Assembly (NCBI RefSeq): GCF_928097925.1
Contig: NZ_CAKMRI010000001.1
Span: forward strand, 1,240,001 to 1,304,000
DNA from: Mediannikoviicoccus vaginalis
Lineage (GTDB): Bacteria; Bacillota; Clostridia; Tissierellales; Peptoniphilaceae
Length of the DNA: 64,000 nucleotides
Reading direction: 5' to 3'
The notes beneath the pieces were generated by a model. That model made no database searches. It saw only the letters and a list, made by a program, of their open reading frames with translations, and had not been told where the DNA came from. Made by a program: the position numbers and the translations under genes. Below, piece after piece: positions 46,301 to 54,049 of the stretch. Each line of letters starts with the position of its first letter. Position 1 is the first letter of the stretch.

Positions 46301-48236
46301 AAGCGTTGATAATATGCTTTTGATTACAAATGATGGGAAGAAGATGGCATTAGATCAAAGATTAATCAATCCTTTACTTCCTGATGATCCTAATAGTAAG
46401 GTGAATACCTGTATAAAAAATGTATTTAGCATTTGGGATAAATATAAAGATAAAAAATCTGCTCAATTAATATTTTGTGATATGTCTACACCAAGTAATG
46501 ATTTTAATATCTATGATGATATTAAAACAAAACTTATAGATATGGGAGTACCTGAAAATGAAATAGAATTTATTCATAAGGCAAAAAACAATATGGAAAA
46601 AGACGCTATCTTTGATAAGGTAAGAAAGGGAGAAATAAGAGTCTTACTTGGTTCAACACAGAAAATGGGAGCAGGTACTAATGCCCAAGACAAACTAATT
46701 GCAATTCACGATCTTGATATACCATGGAGACCTGCTGATCTTTCTCAAAGGGCAGGCAGGATTGTGAGGCAGGGAAATGAGAATAAGGAAGTCCATATAT
46801 TTAGATATGTAACAGAAAATACTTTTGATGCCTACCTATTCCAAACCTTAGAGAATAAACAAAAATATATTTCCCAAATTATGACGTCAAAGACTCCTGT
46901 AAGAGTTGCAGAAGATGTAGACGAAGCCACATTAAACTATGCCGAAATAAAAACTCTTGCAACAGGAAATCCATTAATAAAGGAGAAGATGGACCTTGAT
47001 GTTGAAGTTTCTAAACTTAAAATGCTAGAGTCCAATTTTAAATCAAATCTTTACAAGCTGGAAGATAAAGTAGTTAAATTTTATCCAAAGGAAATAGAAA
47101 GATTAAAAGAAAGGATAGAGAACTTAAAGGAAGATATTAAAAATGTTGAGCCTTATAGAGAATTGGATAAAAATTTAAAAGAAGATAATAAATTTACCTC
47201 TCTAATTATTGACGGAAAGAAGTATATAGATAAGAAAATAGCTGGAGAGTTTTTGTTGAACAAAATTAAGGGAGTTAAAATATATAGGGAAATGGATAAA
47301 GATGGAGAAAAAATAGGTGAATATAGAAATTTTGATTTATCCATAAAATATGATTCTTTTTTCAATAAATATAACTTTATATTAAAAGGTAAGGGAGAAT
47401 ATAGAGGAGAGTTTGGAACAGATGAAATAGGTAATATAACAAGAATGGATAATGTATTGGATAAATTACCAGAAAGATTAGAAAATACAATTTCAAAACT
47501 AAAAGATACAGAAGAGCAATTTCAAACAGCTAAAATTGAAATACAAAAGACATTTCCACAAGCTGAACTTTTAAAGGATAAGACACTAAGACTTGCAGAA
47601 GTAAATAATTTACTAGATATGGGAAAAAGTGAAGATATAAGCCAAGATAATCCATTACTAGAAGAAGTAAAGGAAGAATTGATAGACTTCCTTAACAGAG
47701 AATATGATGAAGAAAACAGGTTAGAGGACTTTGATACTATATTTCCTGACTTAACAGATATAGGAATAGCTTATACAACTACACCAGATGAAAAACATGA
47801 AATACAAGTAAGTTTAGATTTAATAAATTACAAGATGAACACCTATGTAGATAAGAATCTAATTGACAGCTTTCAATACACCTATGATCCCTTAGATGCA
47901 AGTGATTTAAAAGAGCTAGTACAGATAAAGACATCTATTGGCTTTTGGGATTTTAGTGAGCTTGTATCAGTAAATGAAGAAAAACTGAGAGAAGTAATGG
48001 GATTTGAAATAGATGATGATGGCAACTTCTATGACCCATTATCTAAAGATATGGATTTAGATGGAATAATAGATAGAAATGATGCTGACTTTAGAGATAG
48101 TAAAGTGCAGGAAATAGGAGATTTTGAAAGGAAAGAAAAAACATCTATTATGGATAGATTAAAGGAATATAAGGGGAATTTAGCAGTAAATAATAATATA
48201 AAAGAAATAAATAATAGTGAACCATGTGGCAGATAA
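37314..48236 (+). CDS. Giant ICE protein: ArdC-like N-terminus, LPD repeats, N6-methylase-like domain, SNF2-type helicase
   Basis: About 3,640 residues. The ArdC-N-like region (10-105) has [17 protein letters not shown] and [12 protein letters not shown] Gly/Arg/Asn-rich disordered linker (about 275-440) overlaps a second gene in another frame. Two related domains start near 453 ([13 protein letters not shown]) and 678 ([14 protein letters not shown]). The methylase-like part has [13 protein letters not shown] (about 1950) and [11 protein letters not shown] (about 2015, NPPF-like). The SNF2 helicase part has [14 protein letters not shown] (about 2655), [10 protein letters not shown] (about 2818) and [13 protein letters not shown] (about 3143). 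[20 protein letters not shown] lies near the C-terminus (about 3573). Homologues are hallmark proteins of Tn1549-type ICEs, with proposed roles in antirestriction and processing of incoming DNA. Confidence 0.88.
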   Translation: MPRYDIVDLSRTIYLAKEEFKKDIKKYEEYLKVSGNNYKYPYIHQISIYNMDPKATACAEFDYWKSIGRSVKRGEKGIPLLDIDSGRIKYIFDIRQTVSINHNISEVKLWKYDSKKHLNLIDELIDKFKEKDSKLLLSQEDKIDALVESNVRGKFNKILESLSDESLKSIQKVDLFNLLKESVKISISERMEVSYQLKEENLSLLSKISSSDIDKVLSISANISKDILLDLGSEIKRLEILEKIQERKDLEQTKELKERYNKLSSDINGEINFKGGLEDEREINIGRQGIPHGGGDLHTNRQGEFLRETGRDIQDGRIGGRHGSPNTQYGNSQGNRFKETQQMGKDEIELSQGEQRRGLSDNVFARDIDGSSSIKGKRDRGLYHEGRSQNDGNLGSDRRTERRGLSEISEIEEEHGYDPTRNRGKGDNPNLKNEEVESTSFFSAKNHGEQISFSNPISQREIDTFLIHGGNHEDGRLAVIAEFSKGKSLEEQANFLKEIYRGANGLEIEGRKISAWFGKEGAIFKDGDEARYREGQIVSWKDLANNINNLLDRGEFASNVEIVESATYEREKIAEKLLYLKRDLTDETKDRYLAILNDIKGRGFPDEKENLGKKLEDKNFINKLRKEYEVFLEEYKINPDILRFHHYKLSKIYNDINDLEIERKLYRSNLKDIAPIQSFITQDEIDESLKRGSGFSDGKKRIYEFFTEKHDLKEQADFLKNEYGVGGSSHALSAARESGEWHDAKGIKYNKGNAKEILLSWSNVARRINDLIKKNRYIDEESFEENRKKKTDQEINKTEKESQEYINYQDDLPPTDNDVYIERTNNSSIYYYQGQSVASIGDDGKLIIYDEFMPNFLKEEIYSIAFEKQLDIPLDQLDDGIILEGIHDTFYIKEKEEIEGREYYLLESQSRYDDIPNIVVNSNKEVIDDDIVNGFEEFKEFYPNKNKENIGFDLDSHRKDDYWIIEFNEGSSLIEKDYAGQRLTKELLDEIREIDEKIRLHNKTLGEDEYGQMTDKWEGYSKFYFNHIVDGKIVDHYKIDIGDGNEINQRDFEFLYEQIGKSQIELNQTIEGNKIDEKIISINQIEDRIFDVLVKDKVLENEIIKARENLGNNTLASFNSVFQREYVKIMREVADKQGNLPDDMKAIDKVKELAIRIENRYREYLNNSHENNIEDDKEILSIKVGDIVRTEDNKYLKIKDISSGYDNNHNQIIYYSYDAYFDKDLKLFSHSFKESDLKALEVLRNEVEEKLTKEIVEDKIAVKVGFYYALVDKEKTKDIELEETGIRVYPRKENSQGKIYNLYKGKSFEDSRKIDSLFDEITVKMKEVNLTNLNDVLELEREGLFEITDDKVTKFEEGYDIDVQSFNQQFPDYYNDIYVFNKNLEISGAYQNLAQINEENKITFNINLSQEEKSKIEEIRDKKEVLSKLIDKDIKEKREYYFDPQNEEYLLLSKKIEDGLLKKPENIIDGKEGYKVELILDVKGKSLKQNLRYNGYILNSNQAIKYKSYKDILSNLPYLLDDKHREVLLNGYLNQQIENDRTRQEENPFKEGMSVRYKGKEYTITAINDTTSPKTIELEDSTGLMNGFITGNEIILFNDYKDLDLEVIKKEELIPLEIEDYSLLGLPVQFRNKEYLIKENEFNEAGMGRLALSTIDKSVITEVIYSRERPVSNIFVRKEDLEEYKSSEKDILSKKQSIDKEELVEQISFEDIDNNNEEKVKKDNSRLLHKSLDVINNKSSLVADQFIVRVDNEKEEFLVYSSSNPKNYREFTLPFSYLKGIDKIDGDGNSLKLTTHRKETIDKKLEEYKEWKENNNLIRTDRENIEGISEVSLENYKIINEEENLPPSQRLKNNIEAINVLKALEKENRSARKDEQEILAKYIGWGGLSDVFDEEKEGQWLDARNFLKENLTGEEYNRARGSTLTAFYTPKVVIDAIYESLSNLGFEKGNILEPSAGTGRFIGNLPEEMKESNFYGVELDSISGQIAKELYPNSNIQIKGFEETNFSNNLFDVAIGNIPFGEFKVADREYERNNFLIHDYFFAKTLDKVRDGGIIAFITSSGTMDKKSEDVRRYISERAEFLGAIRLPNTTFKGVAGTEVTSDIIFLKKRDRLLKIDEDWIKLDKDAKGLIYNKYFVDNPQMVIGTIEEIPSRFGTSLACIENKDISLEEGLKKAIKNIQGMYEEAQINDDLGEETIPADDSVKNYSFALVDDEIYFRENSIMQKISLNEKDKDKVKEYLRLNESLRKVITYQKEDYSDEEIKKEQENLNKFYDDFNSKHGRLNSKTNKKLFREDANFSLISTLEKLDKEGNFIGKSDIFNKRTIKKAVIIDHTDRAIDALVLSISQKGKINFDYMEELTGKTRDKLIEELKGEIFLNLDSFEPNDINPFKSANELGDFSRPYVSADEYLSGNIRDKIKVVDSYIKNIERELEKEENSADREVLEEELKKLHFQKAKLMEVMPKALDASEITVRMGATWIPEQDYKKFMFDLLKTPVSSRWNIDIKYSDFTGEYRVEGKSSDRDNDLASFTYGTNRVNAYKLIEDTLNLRDTKVFDQVEDSDGKKKSVLNQKETMLARSKQEMIKEEFKSWIFDDVERRNRLVEDYNERFNSIRQREYDGSNLTFEGMNPEIELRAHQKDAIARGLFGGNTLLAHEVGAGKTFEMIGIAMESKRLGMSNKSMFVVPNHIVEQFGREFNELYPGANVLCATEKDFTPDKRKRFCSRIATGSFDAVIIGHSQFEKIPISKERQEYELQGQIDEIIDYIDEYKRERDQRFTVKQLEKTKKKLETKLEKLNADYKKDDVVTFEELGVDKLFVDEAHAYKNLYLFSKMRNVAGITSTDSQKSSDMLMKCRYMDEITNNKGLVFATGTPVSNSMAELYTMQRYLQYDELKKMKLQHFDSWASTFGETITAIELNPEGNGYRSKTRFAKFYNLPELMNTVKGFMDIKTADVLNLPTPIAHYETIKTKPTEEQKEILETFSERADKVRNKEVDASVDNMLLITNDGKKMALDQRLINPLLPDDPNSKVNTCIKNVFSIWDKYKDKKSAQLIFCDMSTPSNDFNIYDDIKTKLIDMGVPENEIEFIHKAKNNMEKDAIFDKVRKGEIRVLLGSTQKMGAGTNAQDKLIAIHDLDIPWRPADLSQRAGRIVRQGNENKEVHIFRYVTENTFDAYLFQTLENKQKYISQIMTSKTPVRVAEDVDEATLNYAEIKTLATGNPLIKEKMDLDVEVSKLKMLESNFKSNLYKLEDKVVKFYPKEIERLKERIENLKEDIKNVEPYRELDKNLKEDNKFTSLIIDGKKYIDKKIAGEFLLNKIKGVKIYREMDKDGEKIGEYRNFDLSIKYDSFFNKYNFILKGKGEYRGEFGTDEIGNITRMDNVLDKLPERLENTISKLKDTEEQFQTAKIEIQKTFPQAELLKDKTLRLAEVNNLLDMGKSEDISQDNPLLEEVKEELIDFLNREYDEENRLEDFDTIFPDLTDIGIAYTTTPDEKHEIQVSLDLINYKMNTYVDKNLIDSFQYTYDPLDASDLKELVQIKTSIGFWDFSELVSVNEEKLREVMGFEIDDDGNFYDPLSKDMDLDGIIDRNDADFRDSKVQEIGDFERKEKTSIMDRLKEYKGNLAVNNNIKEINNSEPCGR
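38149..38607 (+). CDS. TnpV-like protein encoded in an alternative frame inside the giant gene
   Basis: 152 residues in a different frame from the surrounding gene. [39 protein letters not shown] and [19 protein letters not shown] follow the layout of TnpV-family transposon proteins (GRMR..YLKE..., VTE.LK..D...W). A perfect SD, AAAGGAGG (38133-38140), lies eight bases before the ATG, and an intrinsic terminator follows eight bases after the stop. In the host frame the same DNA encodes only a low-complexity linker, which leaves room for dual coding. Function of TnpV is unknown. Confidence 0.7.
   Translation: MKEKLTLAGKEYLMEEGIYTPIVKENSFERQGGTYKMEELEEGMEVLIPNMAIPKEIDLKKLNRWGRMRLNFLKENKEEDYQIMYLQGTLMDHLLSKEKEIEDFITREEVKMMETWGLTEELKEEDYLKYLRLKKNMDMTLQEIGEREIILI
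38615..38640 (+). terminator. Intrinsic terminator embedded within the giant gene
   Basis: GGAAGTAGA (38615-38623) is complementary to TCTACTTCC (38625-38633), effectively a 7-bp stem with a 5-nt loop, followed by T7. It lies just behind the TnpV-like stop and inside the open frame of the giant gene, which reads through it without a stop codon. Confidence 0.7.
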
Positions 48237-48269
48237 AACTTTAAATGAGATTATTAGAGGACAAAGAAT

Positions 48270-49412
48270 ATGGAATTTGATAGAGATAGATTTAATGAAT
48301 TTATTCGAGAAAATTTTTCTTTTGATGGTGCTACTCAGAGAATAATTAACAATATAGTTGAATATGGAATTAAAAATTTTGCCGATTCAGAAGATAAATT
48401 AGTTGAATTTATTCAGACTACAATTGATGATCCAACAGTTGAAGAAATAAAACATTTTATTATTAGTGATGGAAAGGAAGAAGAAATAAAAGATTTAACA
48501 GATAAGAAAGATAAAAATAGAAATGGAGGAATAAAAATGAATATAAAAAAGGGAAATGTAATTGAAACTGAATTTGGAGACACTATGGTATTGGATGTGA
48601 AAGATAATCAAGCTACCTTATTTGACGGGAAGCAATTTATTTTAGCCACAGGAGTAGAGTTTAACAAAGAAAGTGGAAAGTATGAATGGGATTCTGTTAG
48701 ATACGCAAGTGATATAAAAACAATAGCAAATATGGAAAATACAAATTTTGAAAGCATGAAAAATACAATAGATTTTTTAGCAGAATATAATCATAAAGAA
48801 TTTGTAAAAGGTATTATATCTCTTGAAACAGGAGTAGAAAATGAAAATGTTCTTAATAATGCCTATGATAATTATATGAACGATTCAGTTATGGGGCTTA
48901 TTGATGAAAAGTTTATTGAATATATAGACGAAGAAGAGTTAAAAGAAAATTTAGAAGTTAATCAAGAACAAGGAGATAAAGAAATGAAAGATATAGATAA
49001 TAAAGAAAAGGATACATTAAATATAGATGGAAATATAGCAACTGATATAGAAATTAAAGATTTAAAATCAAAAGATGGGAGGGACTTTAAAGTAGCCTCC
49101 TTTTCTATTGCTGAAAATGACAAGAAAGGAAATGCAAAATTCATCAGCTGCTACGCCTATAATGACAAAATCAATCAAGTAAAAAATTTGAAAAAAGGAG
49201 ATTTTGTACACCTATTTGGCAAAGAAAAGAAAAGTATGGGGAAGGATAATAAGGAATACACAAGTCTAAAAGTATACTCTGCAAAGTTATTAAAAGCTAA
49301 AGAGCATACTAAAGCAAAAGCATCAACACTAGGGAAATTAAAGGAATTTAAGACTAAAGGGGATATGAAAGTGGATGAAAAGAAGAAAAATGATAAAAGC
49401 ATAGAAAGGTAA
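48270..49412 (+). CDS. Fusion protein: small N-terminal domain, LPD-like domain, C-terminal SSB OB fold
   Basis: 380 residues. Residues 1-85 form a helical domain (FDRDRFNEFIRENFSFDGAT). Residues 90-225 are an LPD-like domain (VIETEFGDTMVLDVKDNQAT, FILATGVEF). Residues 245-345 form an SSB-type OB fold (LNIDGNIATDIEIKDL, FKVASFSIAEND, FISCYAYNDKINQVKNLKKG). Besides the main ATG, two further in-frame ATGs have excellent SDs: 48538 (TGGAGGA) and 48984 (AAGGAGA). Three ancestral genes seem fused, possibly still making shorter products. It follows the giant gene by 33 nt. Confidence 0.72.
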   Translation: MEFDRDRFNEFIRENFSFDGATQRIINNIVEYGIKNFADSEDKLVEFIQTTIDDPTVEEIKHFIISDGKEEEIKDLTDKKDKNRNGGIKMNIKKGNVIETEFGDTMVLDVKDNQATLFDGKQFILATGVEFNKESGKYEWDSVRYASDIKTIANMENTNFESMKNTIDFLAEYNHKEFVKGIISLETGVENENVLNNAYDNYMNDSVMGLIDEKFIEYIDEEELKENLEVNQEQGDKEMKDIDNKEKDTLNIDGNIATDIEIKDLKSKDGRDFKVASFSIAENDKKGNAKFISCYAYNDKINQVKNLKKGDFVHLFGKEKKSMGKDNKEYTSLKVYSAKLLKAKEHTKAKASTLGKLKEFKTKGDMKVDEKKKNDKSIER

Positions 49413-49420
49413 AAGATTAT

Positions 49421-49456
49421 AGGGGGCAGGTTTTAGTCTGCCTCCTGTATTTTTTT
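49421..49456 (+). terminator. Intrinsic terminator of the plus-strand transfer region
   Basis: AGGGGGCAG (49421-49429) pairs with CTGCCTCCT (49438-49446), with one G-U pair, and a T7 tract follows shortly. It marks the end of the long plus-strand ICE region before the convergent relaxase operon. Confidence 0.82.
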
Positions 49457-49542
49457 ATTGGTTGTCTTTAAGGAAAAATGATGGGTTATATTGAAAAAAT
49501 ATCAGCTCAAAATCTATCCGAAGAAGCTGATTCACCAGATCC

Positions 49543-50913
49543 TTACTTATACAATTCATTATAAATATACTTATCAGTATTCTTTCTTAGTTGAGTCAAT
49601 TCATTTATCAATATATTCTCGTTGGCGTAGTCATCCATAAGAATATCTTTTTTATTTTTGTATTCATCATATAATTTTGACAACTCTTTTATACTTAGAT
49701 TTTTATATTGACACTTTTCTAAAGTATTTATTGCTTTTTTATATGCGATAATTTGAGGCTTATATTCACTATAAAAATCTTTATCATTTGTGTTTTCTTT
49801 ATAGGTTTTATAGATAACCTCATTTATTTTTATAGTGTTAATGTCTTCAATAGCTGTGTAAATTTCGCTCATAACTTTTTCTATATCCTTAATTTCATTT
49901 AGGATTTCTTGCCTATTAATAGCCTCCTCTTGGAGTTTATTTTCCAAATCCATACTAGATGATAGCCCGTATTTTCTAAGCTGATTTAAGGTCTTCGCCA
50001 TAGTATTCATATTATGTTTTCTAGCCCATATTTCATAACCTTTAGAAGATTTAACCTTTTCATTGCTTTCTATGTCTATTATATTATCAAATTTCTTGTA
50101 AGATTTTTTAGAATAATGTACTTCACTATTTTTGTAATTTTCATTTACCTTATTTTCAATTCTCTCTTTTATTTTCTCTTTTGTATAATCTTTTCCAAGA
50201 GTAGTTTCCCTCGAACGAATGAATCGCCCTTTTTCTCCTTGTTTTTTATGTCTGAAAGAAAGATATTTTCCAAGTTTAATTTCATAGCCATATTCTTCCA
50301 TAAGCTTTAAGAAATTCTCATAGCTATTTGCTTTAATAATAGTATGATCAATAGCGATTTGAAGTTTATGTTTCCAAGATTTTCCTTTCTTAAATTCAAT
50401 ATATTCTTTGTAGGATTTACCATTGGTTTTATACTTTTCCTTAAATTTTACATAATCTTCATCTATAACTGATAGCTTATACTTTCTACATAAATCATCA
50501 CTATGATTTCTAATTTGGTGGTAAGTTTTTTTGTTACTTTGATATGCTTTACCAGTTTCAAAAGAAACGTTATTAAATAGTATATGGTTGTGAATATGCC
50601 CCTTATCTATATGGGTAGTAAGAACATATTCATACTTTCCTTTTAAGATTTTATCGCATAGTTCTAAACCTATTTGATGAGCCTCTTCAGCAGTAGTTTC
50701 TCCGGGGAAAAAAGATTGAATTAAATGTCTTGCAAAAACTTTTGCTTTAGAATTACATTCTATTTTTGTTTGTTCAAATTCTAAATGAGCAGTTATAGGG
50801 TTACAGTTTAGGGAGGAAATTAGAATTTTTCCATCTGTTTTATCACTATTCATAATATAATCAAGTGCTGCTTTTAAAGTGGATTTTATAGGATGAATTT
50901 TAGTGATTGCCAT
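49543..50913 (-). CDS. Relaxase (MOBP-like, HUH histidine-triad)
   Basis: 456 residues. KAALDYIMN near residue 19 supplies the likely catalytic tyrosine, and HIDKGHIHNH (101-110) is the metal-binding histidine triad. GKAYQSNKKTYHQIRNHSD and FIRSRETTLGKDYT follow, and the C-terminal half is helical and basic. The protein nicks oriT, stays bound to the 5' end and pilots the strand through the coupling protein. It overlaps the MobC gene by one base. The histidine motif is intact. Confidence 0.92.
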   Translation of the reverse strand: MAITKIHPIKSTLKAALDYIMNSDKTDGKILISSLNCNPITAHLEFEQTKIECNSKAKVFARHLIQSFFPGETTAEEAHQIGLELCDKILKGKYEYVLTTHIDKGHIHNHILFNNVSFETGKAYQSNKKTYHQIRNHSDDLCRKYKLSVIDEDYVKFKEKYKTNGKSYKEYIEFKKGKSWKHKLQIAIDHTIIKANSYENFLKLMEEYGYEIKLGKYLSFRHKKQGEKGRFIRSRETTLGKDYTKEKIKERIENKVNENYKNSEVHYSKKSYKKFDNIIDIESNEKVKSSKGYEIWARKHNMNTMAKTLNQLRKYGLSSSMDLENKLQEEAINRQEILNEIKDIEKVMSEIYTAIEDINTIKINEVIYKTYKENTNDKDFYSEYKPQIIAYKKAINTLEKCQYKNLSIKELSKLYDEYKNKKDILMDDYANENILINELTQLRKNTDKYIYNELYK

Positions 50914-51281
50914 TATTCTTTCTCAGTATTTATGCTATTAGAATTAGTAAGAGAGTATATTTTTTTACGTATAGAGAAAATATCTTTTGCCTGATTTTCT
51001 AATAAGCTTTTTAAATCTTCTACATCATCTTTATATATAATTGATGTAGTATTTACCCTTTTAGTAATTTGATTTATATTATTTGAAGTACGACTTATAT
51101 TTGTTGACATTTCACGAAAGACATCCATATCTAATACATAAATATCTTTTTCTAAAATACATTTCATAATAAATTGCCTAAGAGTTTTACACTTAGATGC
51201 TTTATATTTTTCATTTAGCAATTCTAACTCCTCATCAGATAACATTAAATAGATTCCGTTATTTCTAAATCTACTTGTCAT
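50913..51281 (-). CDS. MobC-family relaxosome accessory protein
   Basis: 122 residues. A ribbon-helix-helix-like N-terminus (YLMLSDEELELLNEKYKAS) is followed by LRQFIMKCILEKD and the typical MobC helix NISRTSNNINQITKRVN. MobC binds oriT and helps the relaxase melt and nick it. GAGGAGG SD at the right distance. First gene of the minus-strand mobilisation operon, transcribed away from the palindrome-rich region to its right. Confidence 0.88.
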   Translation of the reverse strand: MTSRFRNNGIYLMLSDEELELLNEKYKASKCKTLRQFIMKCILEKDIYVLDMDVFREMSTNISRTSNNINQITKRVNTTSIIYKDDVEDLKSLLENQAKDIFSIRKKIYSLTNSNSINTEKE

Positions 51282-51439
51282 AATTTAACCTCCTCGTATA
51301 TTGTAGTTGTAATAATAAATACTACATTTTGTTCTCAATCCCTCTTTATTATGTGATAATAATTATATAGATAGAGCTCGTAGTAAACTTCCTTGAAGCT
51401 CCTCTTCCTAATAAATTTATTAATCGAAATAAAAAAGAA

Positions 51440-51480
51440 AAACCTGTAAATTCAAGTAGGATAACTTGACTTACAGGTTT
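51440..51480 (-). terminator. Stem-loop with a minus-strand T tract
   Basis: AAACCTGTAA (51440-51449) pairs with TTACAGGTTT (51471-51480), and an inner TCAAGT (51452-51457) pairs with ACTTGA (51464-51469). Read on the minus strand it is followed by GGTTTTTCTTTTTTA, a good terminator tail. It would stop leftward transcripts from the oriT region before they enter MobC. Confidence 0.6.
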
Positions 51481-51626
51481 AATTTATTCTATATATTTCG
51501 TTTGGGAATCTCCTGATTTAAATTTTTATTATTGATATTTTATCACTTTTTGAGATAATATTCAAGTTTACGTTTAAGCTATTATAAGCGTTTGTTGCTG
51601 AATTTAATTATTATAAATTTAGGGGT

Positions 51627-51746
51627 TTGGGGATATTCCCCAACAAGTAAAATGGAAAAAATAAGCGATATATTCGTAGTATTTTTATTCCATTTTTAGT
51701 AAGTGCATATGCACTTACTGTGCTTGCTCATATACTAATAGTATAA
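51627..51746. other. Candidate origin of transfer (oriT)
   Basis: TTGGGGATATTCCCCAA (51627-51643, 7-bp arms) is followed by a perfect 22-bp palindrome at 51698-51719 with core GTAAGTGCATATGCACTTAC, then TATACTAATAGTATA (51732-51746). Inverted repeats just upstream of mobC-relaxase genes are where Gram-positive ICE oriT sites lie. The nick site was not identified. Confidence 0.5.
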
Positions 51747-52080
51747 GAACAGCTTTAAGCATAGTTCTTAAAAATGAACCTAATCATCTATGATAAAATT
51801 ATAGATATTAGGGATGAAATGGATTCTTTTATGTGCTTGGTCTATTAGAGTTATAAGCGTTAAGTGTTTATTAAATTTTATTAAGTTACCGCATCTATTG
51901 AAGTTAATAAACAATATATGACAAACCTAGAGGAATATTGCAAAATTTACTTTTAAATAGGGATTTTTATAAGTATAATGAGATAGTATAAAAATTAAGG
52001 AAATCATTTTTTAAGTTCTTTAATTTCGTATTTACTAAATTTGGATGTAATTATTTTTATTTTTAAGGGAGGGGTAATCC

Positions 52081-52452
52081 ATTCTACACAGAGAATTTGC
52101 AGAGGAAAATTATTTAGAAGCTATATATATTTTATCTTTGGGAAAAGATGAAGTAAGAAACATGGATCTTGCTAATTACTTAGAGTATAAAAGACCTACT
52201 GTTACAAGAATGTTAAAAAAACTTGAAAATAAAGGGCTGATTATTTATGGTGAAGATAAAATAATTCGTTTAACAGAGGAGTCAAAAACATTTTGCAAAA
52301 AAATGTATACAAGGCATAAATATTTGACGGATGTATTTATAAGACTTGGAATAGATGCAGAAAAATCTGAAAATGAAGCTTGTCTTATAGAGCATGTTAT
52401 TTCTGATGAAACTTTTGAAAAATTAAAAAAACATTTTGATTACAATTTATAA
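52081..52452 (+). CDS. DtxR-family metal-dependent repressor with apparent ATT start
   Basis: 123 residues. The winged helix-turn-helix (EENYLEAIYILSL, then MDLANYLEYKRPTVTRMLKKL) and dimerisation/metal-binding helices (KKMYTRHKYLTDVFIRLGI, then ENEACLIEHVISDETFEKL) are intact; there is no SH3-like third domain. Homology begins 19 codons before the first TTG (52138). The only start fitting the SD AAGGGAGGGG (52065-52074) is the ATT at 52081, and an in-frame TAA lies two codons before it. It heads the NRPS operon, like EqbA of the equibactin locus, and should be an Fe(II)-dependent repressor. Confidence 0.78.
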   Translation: MLHREFAEENYLEAIYILSLGKDEVRNMDLANYLEYKRPTVTRMLKKLENKGLIIYGEDKIIRLTEESKTFCKKMYTRHKYLTDVFIRLGIDAEKSENEACLIEHVISDETFEKLKKHFDYNL

Positions 52453-52454
52453 TA

Positions 52455-52498
52455 AATAGCATAGATGGCTCGCATAATGAGATATCTATGCTATTTTT
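52455..52498 (+). terminator. Intrinsic terminator after the DtxR-like gene
   Basis: AATAGCATAGAT (52455-52466) pairs with ATCTATGCTATT (52484-52495) with a T run at its end. It separates the repressor transcript from the NRPS operon promoter. Confidence 0.75.
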
Positions 52499-52536
52499 AT
52501 CTTTAAAATTATTTTTTCAAAAGCATCTTAAAGCTA

Positions 52537-52565
52537 TTGATAAAAGCTATCAAATAGTATATAAT
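52537..52565 (+). promoter_or_regulatory. Promoter of the siderophore NRPS operon
   Basis: TTGATA (52537-52542) and a perfect TATAAT (52560-52565) are 17 nt apart, about 50 nt before the thioesterase start codon. Confidence 0.82.
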
Positions 52566-52573
52566 AATTTTGA

Positions 52574-52589
52574 GTTAGCCGATACTAAC
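52574..52589. promoter_or_regulatory. Candidate DtxR-type operator at the NRPS transcription start
   Basis: GTTAGCCGATACTAAC has arms GTTAG / CTAAC with a 6-bp spacer, similar to the core of DtxR/IdeR boxes (GTTAG-SCTAAC). It begins 9 nt after the -10 box, so the bound repressor would cover the start site. The adjacent DtxR-like gene is the obvious partner. Confidence 0.6.
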
Positions 52590-52614
52590 AGAAAACAAAT
52601 AAAAAGGTGAATTT

Positions 52615-53367
52615 ATGTCAAAAAACTTTGAAATACTAAATAAAGAAATTAATGAAAATAATATAATAGCAAATCTTTTTATATTTCCATTTGCAGGTGG
52701 TGGAGTGTCTGCCTTTAGAAAATGGAAAGATGAGTTTGAAGATATAAAATTATTTGTTGCCCAGTATCCAGGAAGAGAAAACAGGTTTTCTGAAAAGGCT
52801 ATAAGTGACATTAACATCTTAGTGGATAGTTTATTTGAAGACATGAAAGAAAATTTTGATTTTAGAAAACCTTATCATTTATTTGGACACAGTATGGGAA
52901 CAAAAATAGTCTATGAATTAGCATTAAGAATTAAAAATTCGGATTACATAAATCCAAGAGGAATAATTATATCAGGAGGGCGTGCTCCATTATATAAAGA
53001 ACCTCATCCAATTTATCATCTTGACGATGACGGATTTATAGAAGGCTTGAGAAGATATGAAGGAACACCAAAAGAAATTCTAGCTAATAAGGATTTAATT
53101 TCCATTTTCTTACCAACGCTTAGGGCAGATTTTGTAATAGATGAAGACTATCAAGACACAAAGTTTGAGAAATTAGAATCACCTATACTAGGTTTTATGG
53201 GAGATAAAGATCAAGAAATGACCTTAGATGAACTTATAAAATGGCAAGATTATACCACAAAAGAATTCGCTTATAGATATATCGATGGCAAGCATATGTT
53301 TGTCAATACATCTCCTGAAAGTGTCATTAAAGAGATAAAAGAGTTTATAAAAGTAAATGAAAATTGA
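52615..53367 (+). CDS. Type II (editing) thioesterase of the NRPS system
   Basis: 250 residues, alpha/beta hydrolase. FIFPFAGGGVSAFRKWKDEF and VAQYPGRENRF are signature segments of GrsT/YbtT-type thioesterases. GHSMG carries the nucleophilic serine (about residue 93), and the C-terminal DGKHMFV supplies the histidine. It removes wrong acyl groups from stalled carrier domains. Its start has the SD AAAGGTG behind the operon promoter, and the next gene overlaps its end by 11 nt. Confidence 0.9.
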   Translation: MSKNFEILNKEINENNIIANLFIFPFAGGGVSAFRKWKDEFEDIKLFVAQYPGRENRFSEKAISDINILVDSLFEDMKENFDFRKPYHLFGHSMGTKIVYELALRIKNSDYINPRGIIISGGRAPLYKEPHPIYHLDDDGFIEGLRRYEGTPKEILANKDLISIFLPTLRADFVIDEDYQDTKFEKLESPILGFMGDKDQEMTLDELIKWQDYTTKEFAYRYIDGKHMFVNTSPESVIKEIKEFIKVNEN

Positions 53368-54049
53368 AGAATATGAGACAAGAAATACTAAAGATTTTCT
53401 TACTTTAGAAAATTTAAAAGCTAAATTATCTAATAATGATTTAATACTAATTAAGGCTTATACAGACAAATTATTAGAAGAAAAATTACTTTCTTATTTA
53501 ACTGAAGAGGAGATAATAAAATCAAAGGATTATAAATCAGAAATAGCAAAAATTAATTATCTAGTATCAAGGGCAATACTTAATTTATCCCTAAAAGGTT
53601 TACTAGAAAAAGGAATTAATGATTTAATAGTCAAACGAGATAAAAACAATAAGCCTTACCTAGAAAACACTATAGGATTAAAGTTTAACATCTCACACAC
53701 TGAAGGATTAGTCTTGTTAGCTTTTTCTAAAAGAGAAGTAGGGATAGATGTTGAAAAAATAAATTTTAAATTTGAGTTTAAAGATATATTAGAAAACTGT
53801 TTTACTAGAGATGAAATTATAAATATAGATAACAATATAATAAGTTTCTATAGATATTGGACTGCAAAAGAAGCCTATCTTAAATGTGATGGTATTGGTC
53901 TTATAAGAAATTTAAAAGAGATTGAAATAATTTCTTTGGAAAATGAATTTATAAAAATTAATGATAGTAAAAGGAATACAATAAGCAGATTAAAGTCATT
54001 GAACCATGACGACAAATATGTCGGGGCAATATGCTTGGAGGAGAATTAA
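53357..54049 (+). CDS. 4'-phosphopantetheinyl transferase, Sfp type
   Basis: 230 residues. FNISHTEGLVLLAF, VGIDVEKI (metal-binding Asp/Glu) and FYRYWTAKEAYLKCDGIG are the three conserved motifs of Sfp/EntD PPTases. It loads phosphopantetheine onto the aryl- and peptidyl-carrier domains encoded downstream. It overlaps the thioesterase by 11 nt and the ligase by one base (TAATG), showing tight translational coupling. The N-terminal 60 residues are more divergent but of normal length. Confidence 0.9.
   Translation: MKIEEYETRNTKDFLTLENLKAKLSNNDLILIKAYTDKLLEEKLLSYLTEEEIIKSKDYKSEIAKINYLVSRAILNLSLKGLLEKGINDLIVKRDKNNKPYLENTIGLKFNISHTEGLVLLAFSKREVGIDVEKINFKFEFKDILENCFTRDEIINIDNNIISFYRYWTAKEAYLKCDGIGLIRNLKEIEIISLENEFIKINDSKRNTISRLKSLNHDDKYVGAICLEEN

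Larger units (their letters stand above)
51282..52063. other. Non-coding region with candidate oriT and hairpins
   Basis: About 780 bp without a gene between MobC and the siderophore repressor. It holds a long stem-loop at 51440-51480 and three palindromes at 51627-51643, 51698-51719 and 51732-51746. The remaining 300 bp towards the DtxR gene are AT-rich, and I see no further structure there. Confidence 0.6.

Noticed and set aside
49478-49564. 28-codon ORF overlapping the 3' end of the relaxase gene on the other strand
   Set aside because: It follows a strong terminator and lacks a promoter; no similarity to anything recognised.
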